Of a stretch of 64,000 bases of DNA, positions 27,079 through 36,881 are shown in pieces. Below the pieces are notes generated by a model. That model had not been told where the DNA came from. It made no database searches and saw only the letters and a list, made by a program, of their open reading frames with translations. This stretch comes from Bacteroidota bacterium. GTDB taxonomy: Bacteria > Bacteroidota > Bacteroidia > Flavobacteriales_D > Sanyastnellaceae. How positions within the stretch are numbered: position 1 is the first letter of the stretch; the number at the start of each line of letters is the position of its first letter. The stretch lies in contig JAQBVN010000012.1 of the NCBI GenBank assembly GCA_027622975.1, forward strand, positions 1 to 64,000, in the 5' to 3' direction. Made by a program: the position numbers and the translations under genes.

Positions 27079-30000
27079 ATGGAAGGATTGATTCGGTTTT
27101 TTGTCAAGTACAACCTCGTCGGCGATCTGTTGATGATCGCGATTTTGGCGTCGGGTTGGGTGGGTTTGGGCTCGATCAAGAGCAACTTTTTCCCGGTCAC
27201 GGAATCGAAGGTGATTCAGATCCAGGTGATTTATCCGGGAGCATCTCCTGCGGAAATCGAGGAAGGCATCGTGGCCAAAATCGAGGAAAACCTGCAAGGC
27301 ATCGCAGGCCTCGACCAGGTTCAGTCGGTGTGCAGTGAAAACGCGGGCAGCATCACTGTGACGGTGGTGAATGAAAATGACACGGACGACATTTTGCAGG
27401 ACGTGAAGAACGCGGTCGACCGCATTGCCTCCTTCCCGGTGGGGATGGAGCCGCCGATTGTGTTCAAGCAGGAATCGATTGGTGTGGCAATCACGTTCGC
27501 GGTGACCGGCGTCGACGATTTGCGGGCATTGAAGCGGGAAGCGCGACGCATCGAACAGGACTTGCGGGCGCTGGACGGCATCAGCCAGGTGGACCTCAGC
27601 GGGTTTCCCGGGGAGGAAGTGGAGGTGGCGTTGCGTGCAGACCGCCTGACGGAATTGAATTTGACAATCGCCGAAGTCGGGGCCGCCATTCGCGCGGCGA
27701 ACATCGAGACGACAGGCGGGCGATTGAAAACAGAGCGAGAGGAGCTCATCGTGCGTGGACGCTTCCGCGGCTACGACGCCGAGGCGCTCGAGGACGTCGT
27801 GGTTCGGGCCTTTGCGGACGGGCGCGTGGTGCGCTTGTCGGACGTGGCCGAGGTGACGGACCGCTGGGCCGAGAACGACCCGTCCCGAAACTGGTTCAAC
27901 GGGAAGCCGGCGGTGGTGGTGACGGTCAACAACTTAACGACGGAAAGCATTTTGGACGTGACGGAGCTCGTGCGCAACTACATGGAAGCGTACAACGCGC
28001 AGGCGGAGGAGGTGGGCACGGGCCTGCACCTCGACGTGATTCGCGACAGCTCCGTGGTTTTGAACCAACGGATTGACTTGCTGGTGAGCAACGGCGTGGT
28101 GGGCTTTCTGCTCGTGGTGATTTTGCTGGCGTTGTTCTTGAACATCCGGTTGGCGTTTTGGGTGGCCTTGGCCATTCCTGTGTCGTTCGCGGGGATGTTC
28201 ATCTTCGCCGGCATGGCGGGGGTGACGATCAACGTCATCAGCTTGTTTGGGATGATCCTCGTGATCGGGATCTTGGTGGACGACGGCATCGTCATCGCCG
28301 AGAACATTTACCGGCATTACGAGATGGGGAAGGACCGTTATCGCGCGACGATTGACGGCACGATGGAGGTGCTTCCTGCCGTCTTTGCGGCGATTGTGAC
28401 GACCATGGTGGCGTTCGCGTCGTTCTTTTTCATCGAGGGACGTCTCGGCGATTTCTTCGGCGACATGGCGACGGTCATCATGCTGACGTTGCTGTTCAGC
28501 TTGGTGGAGGGCGCGTTCATCTTGCCTGCGCACGTGGGGCACAGCAAAGCGCTCCGCCGAGATTTCAAACCCAACGCGGTGGAGCGCGGCATGCGCAACG
28601 TGTTGGAATTCCTGAAGATGAGGATGTACGCCCCTGTGCTTCGGTTCGCCATGAACCAGCCGTGGGTGACGTTCTCAAGCTTGGTGGCGCTCTTCATGAT
28701 CTCGGTGCCTGGGCTGATCGGCAGCGGGTTGGTGAAGACGACGTTTTTCCCTTTCATCGAAGGCGACAACCTGACCGTGAATTTGTCCATGGTGAGTGGC
28801 ACGCGGGAAGAGGTGACGGAGGCCGAATTGGACGCGATTGAGGTGAAGATTTGGGAAGTGAACGAGGAGCTCAAGGCGGAACGCGCGGACGGACTCGACG
28901 TGGTGCTTGCGGTCGACAAGCGCGTCGGACCCAACGCCCACACCGGCCTGATCAACGTGCAGCTGCTCGACGGGGAACGCCGAAACATGCGGTCCATGGA
29001 CATCAGCGCGATGGTGCGGGAGCGCGTGGGCACGGTTTACGGCTCAGAGAACCTCAGTTTCGCGGCGTTTTCGCCGTTTGGACGGCCTGTCTCGGTCTCG
29101 CTCCTTGGAAACAACCTCGACGAACTCGCGGCGGCCACCGAGGAAATCAAGGAGGCCATGCTTCAGCGCGACGATCTCAAAGACGTGACGGACAACAACC
29201 AGCGTGGCTTGCAGGAACTTGAAATCCTTCCCAAGCCCCGGGCCTACCAGCTCGGCATGACGCCGTCGTCGCTTCTTTCCCAGGTGCGCCAAGGCTTCTT
29301 CGGAAGTGAAGTCCAGCGACTTCAGCGCGGACGGGACGAAGTGCGGGTTTGGGTCCGCCTCGCCGACGAAGACCGCAGCTCGATGAGCGACCTCAAGCGG
29401 TACCGCATTCGCACGCCAGACGGGAGCCTCGTGCCGCTCGAAGAACTCGCAGACATCCGTGAGGAGCGCGGCATCACGGCCATCAACCGCCTGTACGGCG
29501 CCCGCGAAGTCCAAGTCAGTGCCGACCTCGCAGGACCCAGCGTCAGCGCGAGCGATGCCAACGCCGACATCAAGGACAACGTCGTCCCCCAAATTCTGGC
29601 GAAGTACCCCTCGATCCGCCCCAGCTACGAAGGCCAAAACCGCGAACAAGCCAAGTCCCAAAACAGCATCTCCGCGGTCATGCCGCTCATTTTCGCCCTC
29701 ATGCTGTTCATCATCATCTTGACGTTCCGTTCGCCGTTGCAGGGCGTGGCGGTGTTTGGGCTGATCCCCTTCGGATTGGTGGGCATCAGCATTGGCCACT
29801 GGCTTCTTGACGCCCAAATCAGCCTCTTCAGCGTCCTCGGCATGATTGCCCTGATCGGCATCCTCGTGAACGACGCACTCGTCTTTGTGGCGGCGTACAA
29901 CAGCAACCTGAAGGAGGGGATGGACGTGCGGTCGGCGATTTGGGAGGCGGGCATGAGCCGTTTCCGCCCAATTCTGCTCACGTCGGTCACCACCGTTGCG

Positions 30001-31674
30001 GGCCTGGCGCCGCTGATGCTCAACAAGAGCTTCCAAGCGCAATTCCTCATTCCGATGGCGATCTCCGTGGCATTCGGCCTTCTTTTCGTGACGGTCATCA
30101 TCCTCGTGCTCCTGCCGGTTTACCTGTTGTGGATCAACCCGTTGCACCGTTCTTGGGTGTGGGTCAAGCGCGGCGATTGGCTCTCGCGTGAGCAGGCCGA
30201 ACCGGCGGTCCGCGAAGAGCTCGGCTTCGCCGAGTCCGAGGCCTCCGAAGCGGCACCTGCCGCACCCGCGGCCCACCCAAGCCCCGGCGGCCCGTCCCTG
30301 GCGACCTGGATACCATGGCTCGCGATCGGCGTCTTGAGCGCCCTCACGGCACTTGCCCCGGCCTCCACCCACGCCCAGGAACTCTCCCGCGAACAGGCCG
30401 TCGAGCTGGCGCTGGAACGTCACTACGGCATTCGGATCGCGCGCACCAACGCGGACCTTGCGGCCGTCGGCAACAGCTGGGGCGCCGCCGGAGCTTTGCC
30501 TCAAGTGACCGCGACGCTTGGTGCCAACTCCAGCGTGAACGACCAAACGGAGAACCCTTCGACCTTCCTGCCCATTGCCACGCAGTCCCAGTCTTTGGCC
30601 CCGGGCGTGCAAGCGCGATGGACCTTGTTTGACGGCATGGGCATGTTCGCGGCCAAGGACCGCCTTGGCTTGTTGGCGGAGCAGGCCGAAGGGCAGGTCG
30701 ATCTCATCGTGGAGTCCACCGTCCAAGCGGTGCTGCTTGCGTACGACAACGTCCTCATCCAAGAGCAGAGCGGCCAAGTTCTGCGCCACGCTCTGGACTT
30801 GACCCGTTCGCGGTTGGCACGCATTGAAGCGGCGTCCGAATTGGGTGTGGCGGGCACGTTTGATCGGTTGCAGTTTGAAAACGGCCTGTTGACGGACAGC
30901 ACCACCTTGATTCGGCAGCAAGCTGCGGTCCGCGCGGCGCGGCGCAACCTCAATTTGCTTTTGGTTCAGCCGGAGGACATGCGTTGGGAATTGACTTCAG
31001 ATTTGGAGTCGCCTTGGGAAGGGGGGGATCTCGACGAGCTGAAGGCGTTGCTTGAATCGAACAACACCGCCATCCAAAACGCCGTTCTCGGCCAACAAGT
31101 GGCGGAGACAGGCGTCCGGCAAGCCAAGGCGCGTTTGGTTCCGGTGGTGGGCTTGACGGCGAACTGGGGCAACACGCAGGGGATGTCAGGCACGGACAGC
31201 TTCATCTCGGATTCGGCGTTTTTTAACCCGTACCGCAACGGTGACATCACCTCCAACGTCACCAATTATGGTGCAGCGCTCACCTTGAATTTCAACTTGT
31301 TCAACGGGGGTGCGACTCGTCGTGCCATCCAGCAAGCCCAAATCCAAGTCGAGCTCTCCGCCATCGACGCCGCCCGACTCAAGGACGAGGCGCTCTCCTC
31401 GCTGGCCCAGGCGTGGGACCGCCGCCAGACGGCCTTGGCGGTCTATGCGATGGCGGCAAGGCGCGTCTCCAACGCCCAGCTCGCGGCGGACATTGGGGCG
31501 AACCGTTACCGGGACGGGGTGTTGAACGCCCTCGATTTCCGGGCCCTCGACGTGGCGCTCCTGCAAGCGGAAGCGGCCGAGTTGGCCGCGCGCCAGGAAT
31601 GGAGCGCGGCTCATTGGGAGGTCCTACGCTTGGTCGGCGGCCTTCGGTCCGGCAACCTCAGCGCCGCACCCTAA
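27079..31674 (+). CDS. RND efflux pump fused to TolC-type outer-membrane factor
   Basis: 1531 residues in one frame. Residues 1 to about 1045 are a complete RND transporter of the AcrB/HAE1 kind: an N-terminal helix, two large periplasmic loops, and TM4 with the proton-relay pair Asp401-Asp402 in GILVDDGIVIAEN. A Pro/Ala linker (AAPAAPAAHPSPGG) leads to a hydrophobic stretch, WIPWLAIGVLSALTALAPA (about 1077-1095), ending THA-QE at 1097-1101, which looks like a signal peptide with a cleavage site after Ala1099. Residues 1100-1531 are a full-length TolC-family outer-membrane factor (SREQAVELALERHYGIRIA, LNFNLFNGGATRRAIQQAQ, ALDFRALDVALLQAEAAEL). CusA/CzcA-type proteins with C-terminal TolC domains are, as I recall, known in Bacteroidota. 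Whether the chain is cut in vivo is unknown. Confidence 0.93.
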   Translation: MEGLIRFFVKYNLVGDLLMIAILASGWVGLGSIKSNFFPVTESKVIQIQVIYPGASPAEIEEGIVAKIEENLQGIAGLDQVQSVCSENAGSITVTVVNENDTDDILQDVKNAVDRIASFPVGMEPPIVFKQESIGVAITFAVTGVDDLRALKREARRIEQDLRALDGISQVDLSGFPGEEVEVALRADRLTELNLTIAEVGAAIRAANIETTGGRLKTEREELIVRGRFRGYDAEALEDVVVRAFADGRVVRLSDVAEVTDRWAENDPSRNWFNGKPAVVVTVNNLTTESILDVTELVRNYMEAYNAQAEEVGTGLHLDVIRDSSVVLNQRIDLLVSNGVVGFLLVVILLALFLNIRLAFWVALAIPVSFAGMFIFAGMAGVTINVISLFGMILVIGILVDDGIVIAENIYRHYEMGKDRYRATIDGTMEVLPAVFAAIVTTMVAFASFFFIEGRLGDFFGDMATVIMLTLLFSLVEGAFILPAHVGHSKALRRDFKPNAVERGMRNVLEFLKMRMYAPVLRFAMNQPWVTFSSLVALFMISVPGLIGSGLVKTTFFPFIEGDNLTVNLSMVSGTREEVTEAELDAIEVKIWEVNEELKAERADGLDVVLAVDKRVGPNAHTGLINVQLLDGERRNMRSMDISAMVRERVGTVYGSENLSFAAFSPFGRPVSVSLLGNNLDELAAATEEIKEAMLQRDDLKDVTDNNQRGLQELEILPKPRAYQLGMTPSSLLSQVRQGFFGSEVQRLQRGRDEVRVWVRLADEDRSSMSDLKRYRIRTPDGSLVPLEELADIREERGITAINRLYGAREVQVSADLAGPSVSASDANADIKDNVVPQILAKYPSIRPSYEGQNREQAKSQNSISAVMPLIFALMLFIIILTFRSPLQGVAVFGLIPFGLVGISIGHWLLDAQISLFSVLGMIALIGILVNDALVFVAAYNSNLKEGMDVRSAIWEAGMSRFRPILLTSVTTVAGLAPLMLNKSFQAQFLIPMAISVAFGLLFVTVIILVLLPVYLLWINPLHRSWVWVKRGDWLSREQAEPAVREELGFAESEASEAAPAAPAAHPSPGGPSLATWIPWLAIGVLSALTALAPASTHAQELSREQAVELALERHYGIRIARTNADLAAVGNSWGAAGALPQVTATLGANSSVNDQTENPSTFLPIATQSQSLAPGVQARWTLFDGMGMFAAKDRLGLLAEQAEGQVDLIVESTVQAVLLAYDNVLIQEQSGQVLRHALDLTRSRLARIEAASELGVAGTFDRLQFENGLLTDSTTLIRQQAAVRAARRNLNLLLVQPEDMRWELTSDLESPWEGGDLDELKALLESNNTAIQNAVLGQQVAETGVRQAKARLVPVVGLTANWGNTQGMSGTDSFISDSAFFNPYRNGDITSNVTNYGAALTLNFNLFNGGATRRAIQQAQIQVELSAIDAARLKDEALSSLAQAWDRRQTALAVYAMAARRVSNAQLAADIGANRYRDGVLNALDFRALDVALLQAEAAELAARQEWSAAHWEVLRLVGGLRSGNLSAAP

Positions 31675-31775
31675 CGTCCCTTTGGGTGGACCCAGCAGGA
31701 CAGAAGCCGAACACCCTCAACCCCGATTTGGTCAAGTGAATCTGTCGACTTCTTGCTCTGGCCTCAACGTTGCGG

Positions 31776-32795
31776 TCAAGCCATGCGCTTGGCCACGCGG
31801 ACGAGCAGAAGGAGCGCGGGGACTTCAATGAGTGGACCGATGACGCCCACAAACGCCTGGTCACTTTGCAACCCAAACACCGCCACTGCCACCGCGATCG
31901 CCAGTTCGAAGTTGTTGCCTGCCGCCGTGAATGCCACTGCCATGTTGTCGCTGTGGCTGGCGCTCAAGCGACGGCCCAGGACCATGCTGAGCAAGAACAT
32001 CCCGACGAAGTACACCACAAGAGGCAGCGCGATGCGAAGGACGTCGAGAGGGAGCGCCGTGATTTGATCTCCCTTGAGGCTGAACATGGCCACGATGGTG
32101 AAAAGCAGGGCGATGAGGGACAGGGGGGAGATTTGGGGAAGGAAGGATTGTTCATACCAAGCGAGGCCTTTTCTTTGCACGAACCATTCCCGGCTCACAA
32201 ATCCCGCGAGGAATGGAATACCCAGGTAGATGGCCACGCTTTGGGCCACCATGGACACAGGCACGTCGACCGCCGTGGACGGCAAGCCAAGCCATTCGGG
32301 AAGTTCAGAGATGAAAAGCCACGCGTAAAAGCTGTAGGCCACCACCTGAAACACACTGTTGAGGGCGACCAACCCTGCGCCCAATTCTCGGTTGCCGCCT
32401 GCCAAGTCGTTCCACACCAACACCATCGCGATGCATCGGGCCAATCCGATCAAAATCAATCCGCTCAAGTACCCCGGTTCGTCCCTCAAAAACAGCACCG
32501 CCAACCCAAACATCAACACCGGACCCACCACCCAATTCAGGACGATGCTCAGGGTGACGAGTTTGGTATTGCGAAAGACCTCCGGCAGCAGGCGGTAGTT
32601 GGCCTTGGCAAGCGGAGGGTACATCATCAAAATCAACCCCACGGCCAACGGTATGTTGGTCGACCCCATCTGCATGTTCCCGAGGAGGTCCGGGACACTC
32701 GGCACCCATTTGCCCAACGCGAGTCCGACTGCCATGGCAGCCAAAATCCACCACGTCAAGTGGCGGTCGAGGAAGGAAAGACGTTTTCCAGTCAT
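31776..32795 (-). CDS. acr3: ACR3-type arsenite efflux permease
   Basis: 339 residues from the ATG at 32795, ten membrane segments. It is a bile-acid/arsenite transporter-family permease that exports As(III). The ACR3-specific Cys is present in GLARCIAMVLVWNDLAGG, as is the conserved Glu in GPLIEVPALLLLVRV near the C-terminus, plus AAGNNFELAIAVAVAVFG. The start overlaps the upstream DUF2490 stop (ATGA). No arsR or arsC is nearby, so regulation is not apparent. It ends convergently with the RND-TolC gene. Confidence 0.93.
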   Translation of the reverse strand: MTGKRLSFLDRHLTWWILAAMAVGLALGKWVPSVPDLLGNMQMGSTNIPLAVGLILMMYPPLAKANYRLLPEVFRNTKLVTLSIVLNWVVGPVLMFGLAVLFLRDEPGYLSGLILIGLARCIAMVLVWNDLAGGNRELGAGLVALNSVFQVVAYSFYAWLFISELPEWLGLPSTAVDVPVSMVAQSVAIYLGIPFLAGFVSREWFVQRKGLAWYEQSFLPQISPLSLIALLFTIVAMFSLKGDQITALPLDVLRIALPLVVYFVGMFLLSMVLGRRLSASHSDNMAVAFTAAGNNFELAIAVAVAVFGLQSDQAFVGVIGPLIEVPALLLLVRVAKRMA

Positions 32796-33619
32796 GGTCC
32801 GAGGGTCACAAATGCCGTGGCTTGTACGTACCAGAAGTGGGCCCATCCGAGGCTTCCCTCGTCACCAAATTGCTTCCAACTCACTACCAAAGGCCCGGCT
32901 TCCCAGCGCACCGATTCGTTCAGGGAAGCCCCGTATTGGAGGGTCGTCCATGCTTCTCTGAAGCGGTCTTGGGGTGAGGAAAGCTGGCCGCCGTCCCAGG
33001 CCTCCACAAAGACCTCGGCACTTGCAGAGAGCGTGCCCGCACCGAGGGGCAAGGCGTATCCGAGCTGCTCACGTAACCTTGGACGTGAGGTCCAGCGCAC
33101 CGAAGCTTCATTGTAGGGATCGGATTCAATCCATCGCTGGTCCCAGCGCATTCGCCACCACCAAGACAAGCCAGCGTCTTTGTTGGACTGGTATTTGGAC
33201 TGCAGCCACAGCCGATGCTCGTCGCGTGCGTAACGCTCTACGGCATTCTGAATGCTCGAGGTCGAAGGCACCCACTCGTGGGTGTAGCTGCCCGTCAAAG
33301 ACCAGGCTTCGTTGAGGGTGCGGGTCAAATCGAACTCGGTGTAGGCAAACACAAGGCTTCGAATGGCACGGCCATCTCCGACTTCCGATCCAGGGCCAAA
33401 ATTCTCCATGACGGCTGCATTCGAAAACGAAGGCCGAGATTGCTCGAAGGGCAGCACGCATGCAAACGAGTAGTTCTCGAGATGCCAGTGTTCGCCCAAC
33501 GGCATCCCCACGTCCACCGTGGGCATGGCTCCAACGAGGTGAATGTGTTGTTGGGCATGAAAAGAGGGAAGGGCCAAGCACATCAACCAAAACAGTGCGA
33601 TTCGCGAGACTTGATTCAT
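32792..33619 (-). CDS. DUF2490 outer-membrane protein
   Basis: 275 residues. The signal peptide (MNQVSRIALFWLMCLALPSFHAQ) is followed by strand-rich sequence with the DUF2490 look (RYARDEHRLWLQSKYQSN, WWWRMRWDQRWIE, LREQLGYALPLGAG, ASAEVFVEAW). A beta-barrel of unknown function in the outer membrane. A promoter-like GAATTTTG lies 4 nt before the ATG. Translationally coupled to acr3. Confidence 0.75.
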   Translation of the reverse strand: MNQVSRIALFWLMCLALPSFHAQQHIHLVGAMPTVDVGMPLGEHWHLENYSFACVLPFEQSRPSFSNAAVMENFGPGSEVGDGRAIRSLVFAYTEFDLTRTLNEAWSLTGSYTHEWVPSTSSIQNAVERYARDEHRLWLQSKYQSNKDAGLSWWWRMRWDQRWIESDPYNEASVRWTSRPRLREQLGYALPLGAGTLSASAEVFVEAWDGGQLSSPQDRFREAWTTLQYGASLNESVRWEAGPLVVSWKQFGDEGSLGWAHFWYVQATAFVTLGP

Positions 33620-33623
33620 CCCG

Positions 33624-33631
33624 CAAAATTC
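33624..33631 (-). promoter_or_regulatory. Near-consensus -7 element GAATTTTG for the DUF2490 gene
   Basis: One mismatch to TAnnTTTG (first base) on the minus strand, ending 4 nt before the ATG. Confidence 0.4.
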
Positions 33632-33670
33632 AGCGGTGCGTGTTGCGTCAACGTTAACGTCAAGCGGTCA

Positions 33671-34666
33671 TCACATTTTAACTGCGGCCGTGCGCAACGC
33701 CTGCTGCAGCACCTCCTGACTTTCGTCGGGGTAGTCGACGTCCACAATGAGGGGATTGTTGAGCCACTGACGGAGGGCGGCCACCGCATCGCGTCCGAAT
33801 TCAGGAACGGAGGGAACGCCCATTTGGGACAGCGCCGCAGCATTGCATTGTTGCTCGAATTGGCCACGCATGGGGACGACGAACAGTGGCTTTTGAAGGA
33901 AAAGGGCTTCGGCAGGCGTTTCAAATCCCGCGCCACACAACACGCCTGCACTCGAGGCCATGCTCTTCAAAAACCCATCCGAGGAGGCGGGCAAGAAGCG
34001 GACGTGACCTTGTGTGGAAGGCACGCTCCAATGTCTCGAGAACACTTCCCAAGTCACTTCGGGAAACTCCCGCAGCATTTGCATCAAAGCTTGTTCCCCG
34101 TATGCCGGCAAATACACCGTGATGTGACCGAAGTTGGTGACCGCCATTTCCCGCACCTTTCGGCGGATGACGGGGGTGCGAATTTCAGGGGCGTAGCGTT
34201 GGAAATGAAACCCGATTTCCACATCTGCATGGGCGTAGTTTTCGAGGATGCGCGCGGCAATCGTGTCGGACTTCGAGGGCTTGGGACTGCTTGGATGCTT
34301 GACCGCAGCTTGGTGGGACAACCCCACCACAGGAACGCCTTGCCGCTTGGCCGCCCAAGCCGTAAGGGGTTCAAAATCGTTCAGCACAAGGTCGTATCCG
34401 CGGATGTCAAGCGATCGCACGTCGCGCACCAGGGTACGTGGCTTGAAGGCATGCAGCGACGCCCCCCAATCAATGCCGCCTTGGGTCCCAAACGAAAAAC
34501 CCACACCCTGAAACCGACGATCCACGGCCACGTCGTAAGTGCGGTCCAGCGCCCCTCCACTGACCCAAACGTCCACCTCGGCCATGTCCTTGAGAAGGGG
34601 CAAAAACTCAACCGCTCGGGTGTGGTGGCCGTTCCCCGTGCCCTGAAAGGCGTACAACACGTTCAT
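33671..34666 (-). CDS. GT-B glycosyltransferase-like protein
   Basis: 331 residues. The N-terminus MNVLYAFQGTGNGHHTRA is the nucleotide-sugar-binding start of MGT/MJ1255-like GT-B transferases. The second half has the donor-site features VLCGAGFETPAEALFLQKPLFVVPMRGQFEQQCNA. It follows the LpxH-like phosphoesterase with 1 bp between stop and start, a pairing I recall as common in Bacteroidota, which suggests action on a lipid or lipid A-like acceptor. Donor and acceptor are unknown. Confidence 0.85.
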   Translation of the reverse strand: MNVLYAFQGTGNGHHTRAVEFLPLLKDMAEVDVWVSGGALDRTYDVAVDRRFQGVGFSFGTQGGIDWGASLHAFKPRTLVRDVRSLDIRGYDLVLNDFEPLTAWAAKRQGVPVVGLSHQAAVKHPSSPKPSKSDTIAARILENYAHADVEIGFHFQRYAPEIRTPVIRRKVREMAVTNFGHITVYLPAYGEQALMQMLREFPEVTWEVFSRHWSVPSTQGHVRFLPASSDGFLKSMASSAGVLCGAGFETPAEALFLQKPLFVVPMRGQFEQQCNAAALSQMGVPSVPEFGRDAVAALRQWLNNPLIVDVDYPDESQEVLQQALRTAAVKM

Positions 34667-34667
34667 G

Positions 34668-35516
34668 TCAGATCATGGAAAATTCCACGAGCAGCTCCTG
34701 AAACAGGTCTTTGGTGCTGCGCGCCTTGACCTCATCCGTGTTTTCACGCGCAGCAACTTCCTCTTGCCAATGAATGCGCCACTCACCTTGGTTGTATTCC
34801 AGCGCCGTGCAATTTTCCACCCAGTCTCCGCTGTTGAGGTAGGTCACTTCGCCGTCGTCGGTTTTGACAATGCGGTTGGCCGGCTGGTGAATGTGGCCGC
34901 ACACGACGTATTCAAACCCGTTGCGGATGGCAATTTCCGCTGCCGTCTCTTCGAAATGGTTGATGAATTTCACAGCGCTTTTGACGCTCTCCTTGACTTT
35001 TTTGGACAACGAAATGCGGCCTTTGCCCAGAGCAAGCGACATCTGATTGATCAGGTGATTGAACCAAATCAAGGCGTCGTACCCTTTTCCCCCGAGCATC
35101 GCCAGCCACTTGGAATGTTGCATGGTCACGTCGAACACGTCGCCGTGAAAGAACCAGGCCTTCTTGCCGTCGAGCGGCAAAACCACCTTGTTGACGATTC
35201 TGAAGTTGCTCGTTTCGAAGCCCTTGAATCTGCGGAACACCTCGTCGTGGTTGCCCGTCACGTAGTAAATGGTCTTTTGCTTGGCAATCATGCCAAGCAG
35301 CTCCCGAACCACCTGCATGTGAGCCGCCGGAAAGTACTTTTTCTTGAATTGCCAAACGTCTATGATGTCCCCATTCAGAACGAGGATCTCGGGATCAATG
35401 GACTTCAAATAGCGCAGCACTTCGGTTGCTCGGCATCCGCGCATTCCCAAATGCAAGTCGGAAATCACGGCCACTTCCACGGGCCGTTTCAACAAGGGTT
35501 GTTCCTGGAGAGTCAT
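34668..35516 (-). CDS. LpxH-like metallophosphoesterase (UDP-2,3-diacylglucosamine diphosphatase family)
   Basis: 282 residues. All calcineurin-type motifs are present: ISDLHLG, LNGDIID, TGNHDE, FHGD and CGHIHQPA. The HGDVFD segment and the domain layout match the UDP-2,3-diacylglucosamine diphosphatase family used in lipid A synthesis, but the protein is ~40 residues longer than LpxH and could act on another pyrophosphate lipid. It is coupled to the downstream glycosyltransferase. Confidence 0.85.
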   Translation of the reverse strand: MTLQEQPLLKRPVEVAVISDLHLGMRGCRATEVLRYLKSIDPEILVLNGDIIDVWQFKKKYFPAAHMQVVRELLGMIAKQKTIYYVTGNHDEVFRRFKGFETSNFRIVNKVVLPLDGKKAWFFHGDVFDVTMQHSKWLAMLGGKGYDALIWFNHLINQMSLALGKGRISLSKKVKESVKSAVKFINHFEETAAEIAIRNGFEYVVCGHIHQPANRIVKTDDGEVTYLNSGDWVENCTALEYNQGEWRIHWQEEVAARENTDEVKARSTKDLFQELLVEFSMI

Positions 35517-35685
35517 CGCGCAAGATGCGAGGGGCTTGTTGCCTCAAGTGCACCTCTGCGATTTCAATCCGTTAAGCCAACGCTAATTCTCCTTCACACG
35601 TGAGGCCAGTTGGAGTTGCTTTCGTTCTCGTGGTTCCACCGCCTCTTGTCGCGGGAATTGGTCTCTCTCTGCCAAGAAACGACTG

Positions 35686-36783
35686 TCACAAGTCGGCTGG
35701 AGAGACCACGTCGTGGCCGCCGGCCTTGAGGTAGGCGTCGCGTTCAAAGAGTGCGAGGTCGGATTGGACCATTTCGCGGCACAGTTCTTCAAGGGTTGTG
35801 GTGGCCGTCCATCCGAGTTTTTCCTTGGCTTTGGTGGCGTCGCCAATCAGCAGGTCCACCTCGGCTGGGCGGAAGTATCGAGGGTCAATTCGCACCAACA
35901 CATTGCCAGTGTCAGGACAATAGCCCTCTTCTTGCTCCCCTTGTCCACGCCACGCCACAGTGATGCCGGCTTCCTTGAAGGCCATGGTGGCAAACGCACG
36001 GATGGAGGTGGTCACCCCCGTGGCGAGCACGTAGTCGTCGGGAGTGTCCTGCTGGAGCATGCGCCACATGCCCTCCACGTAGTCCTTGGCGTGTCCCCAG
36101 TCGCGCTGGGCGTCGAGGTTCCCGAGGTACAAGCAGTCCTGCATGCCGAGCTTGATGCGGGCGACGGCGCGCGTGATTTTTCGCGTTACAAACGTCTCCC
36201 CACGAAGTGGGCTCTCATGGTTGAACAGGATGCCATTGGTGGCGTGGTAGCCATACGATTCCCTGTAATTTTTGACAATCCAAAACGAATACAATTTCGC
36301 CACGCCGTAGGGGCTTCGGGGGTAGAAGGGGGTGGTCTCTTTTTGCGGAACTTCTTGGACCAATCCGTATAGCTCCGAGGTGCTCGCTTGGTAGAAACGC
36401 GTTTTGTGTTGCAAGCCTAGAATCCGAATGGCTTCAAGGAGCCGCAATGTTCCTAGGGCGTCGGCGTCTGCCGTGTATTCAGGCGCCTCAAAACTCACCT
36501 GAACGTGGCTTTGAGCCGCGAGGTTGTAAATCTCATCGGGCTGGACCTCTTGGATGATTCGGATCAAGTTGGTGCTGTCCACCAAATCGCCGTAATGCAA
36601 TTTCAATCGAACGTGTTGCTCGTGGGGATCCTGATACAAATGGTCAATCCGAGAGGTATTCAGGGAGGATGCTCGGCGTTTGATGCCATGAACTTCGTAT
36701 CCTTTGCTGAGCAATAGCTCCGTGAGGTAGGCGCCGTCCTGACCGGTGATTCCGGTGATGAGTGCTTTTTTGGTTGAAGACAT
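35686..36783 (-). CDS. gmd: GDP-mannose 4,6-dehydratase
   Basis: 365 residues. A short-chain dehydrogenase/reductase converting GDP-mannose to GDP-4-keto-6-deoxymannose, first step to GDP-L-fucose. NADP-binding [12 protein letters not shown] (9-20), the [15 protein letters not shown] block, STSELYG and the catalytic Tyr-x-x-x-Lys in [12 protein letters not shown] are present. The partner fcl is at 55932-56882 on the same strand, about 19 kb away. It has a perfect promoter match 4 nt before the ATG. Confidence 0.97.
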   Translation of the reverse strand: MSSTKKALITGITGQDGAYLTELLLSKGYEVHGIKRRASSLNTSRIDHLYQDPHEQHVRLKLHYGDLVDSTNLIRIIQEVQPDEIYNLAAQSHVQVSFEAPEYTADADALGTLRLLEAIRILGLQHKTRFYQASTSELYGLVQEVPQKETTPFYPRSPYGVAKLYSFWIVKNYRESYGYHATNGILFNHESPLRGETFVTRKITRAVARIKLGMQDCLYLGNLDAQRDWGHAKDYVEGMWRMLQQDTPDDYVLATGVTTSIRAFATMAFKEAGITVAWRGQGEQEEGYCPDTGNVLVRIDPRYFRPAEVDLLIGDATKAKEKLGWTATTTLEELCREMVQSDLALFERDAYLKAGGHDVVSPADL

Positions 36784-36787
36784 GTGT

Positions 36788-36795
36788 CAAAAATA
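36788..36795 (-). promoter_or_regulatory. -7 element TATTTTTG for gmd
   Basis: Exact TAnnTTTG match on the minus strand, ending 4 nt before the gmd ATG. Confidence 0.6.
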
Positions 36796-36881
36796 CGCCA
36801 TACCCAAAGACGTTGCCCCCCTGTTTTGACACGGAGAATGGTTTGAATTCGGAGGCGGTTGGACCTCGCCGTGGGGAAGCG

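Noticed and set aside
29044-30921. A 625-codon open frame antisense to the RND-TolC gene
   Set aside because: His/Arg/Glu-rich shadow of a secure gene, no start context and no recognisable domain.
31770-33116. A 448-codon open frame on the plus strand over acr3 and DUF2490
   Set aside because: His/Gln-rich antisense shadow; acr3 and DUF2490 on the minus strand have clear family motifs.
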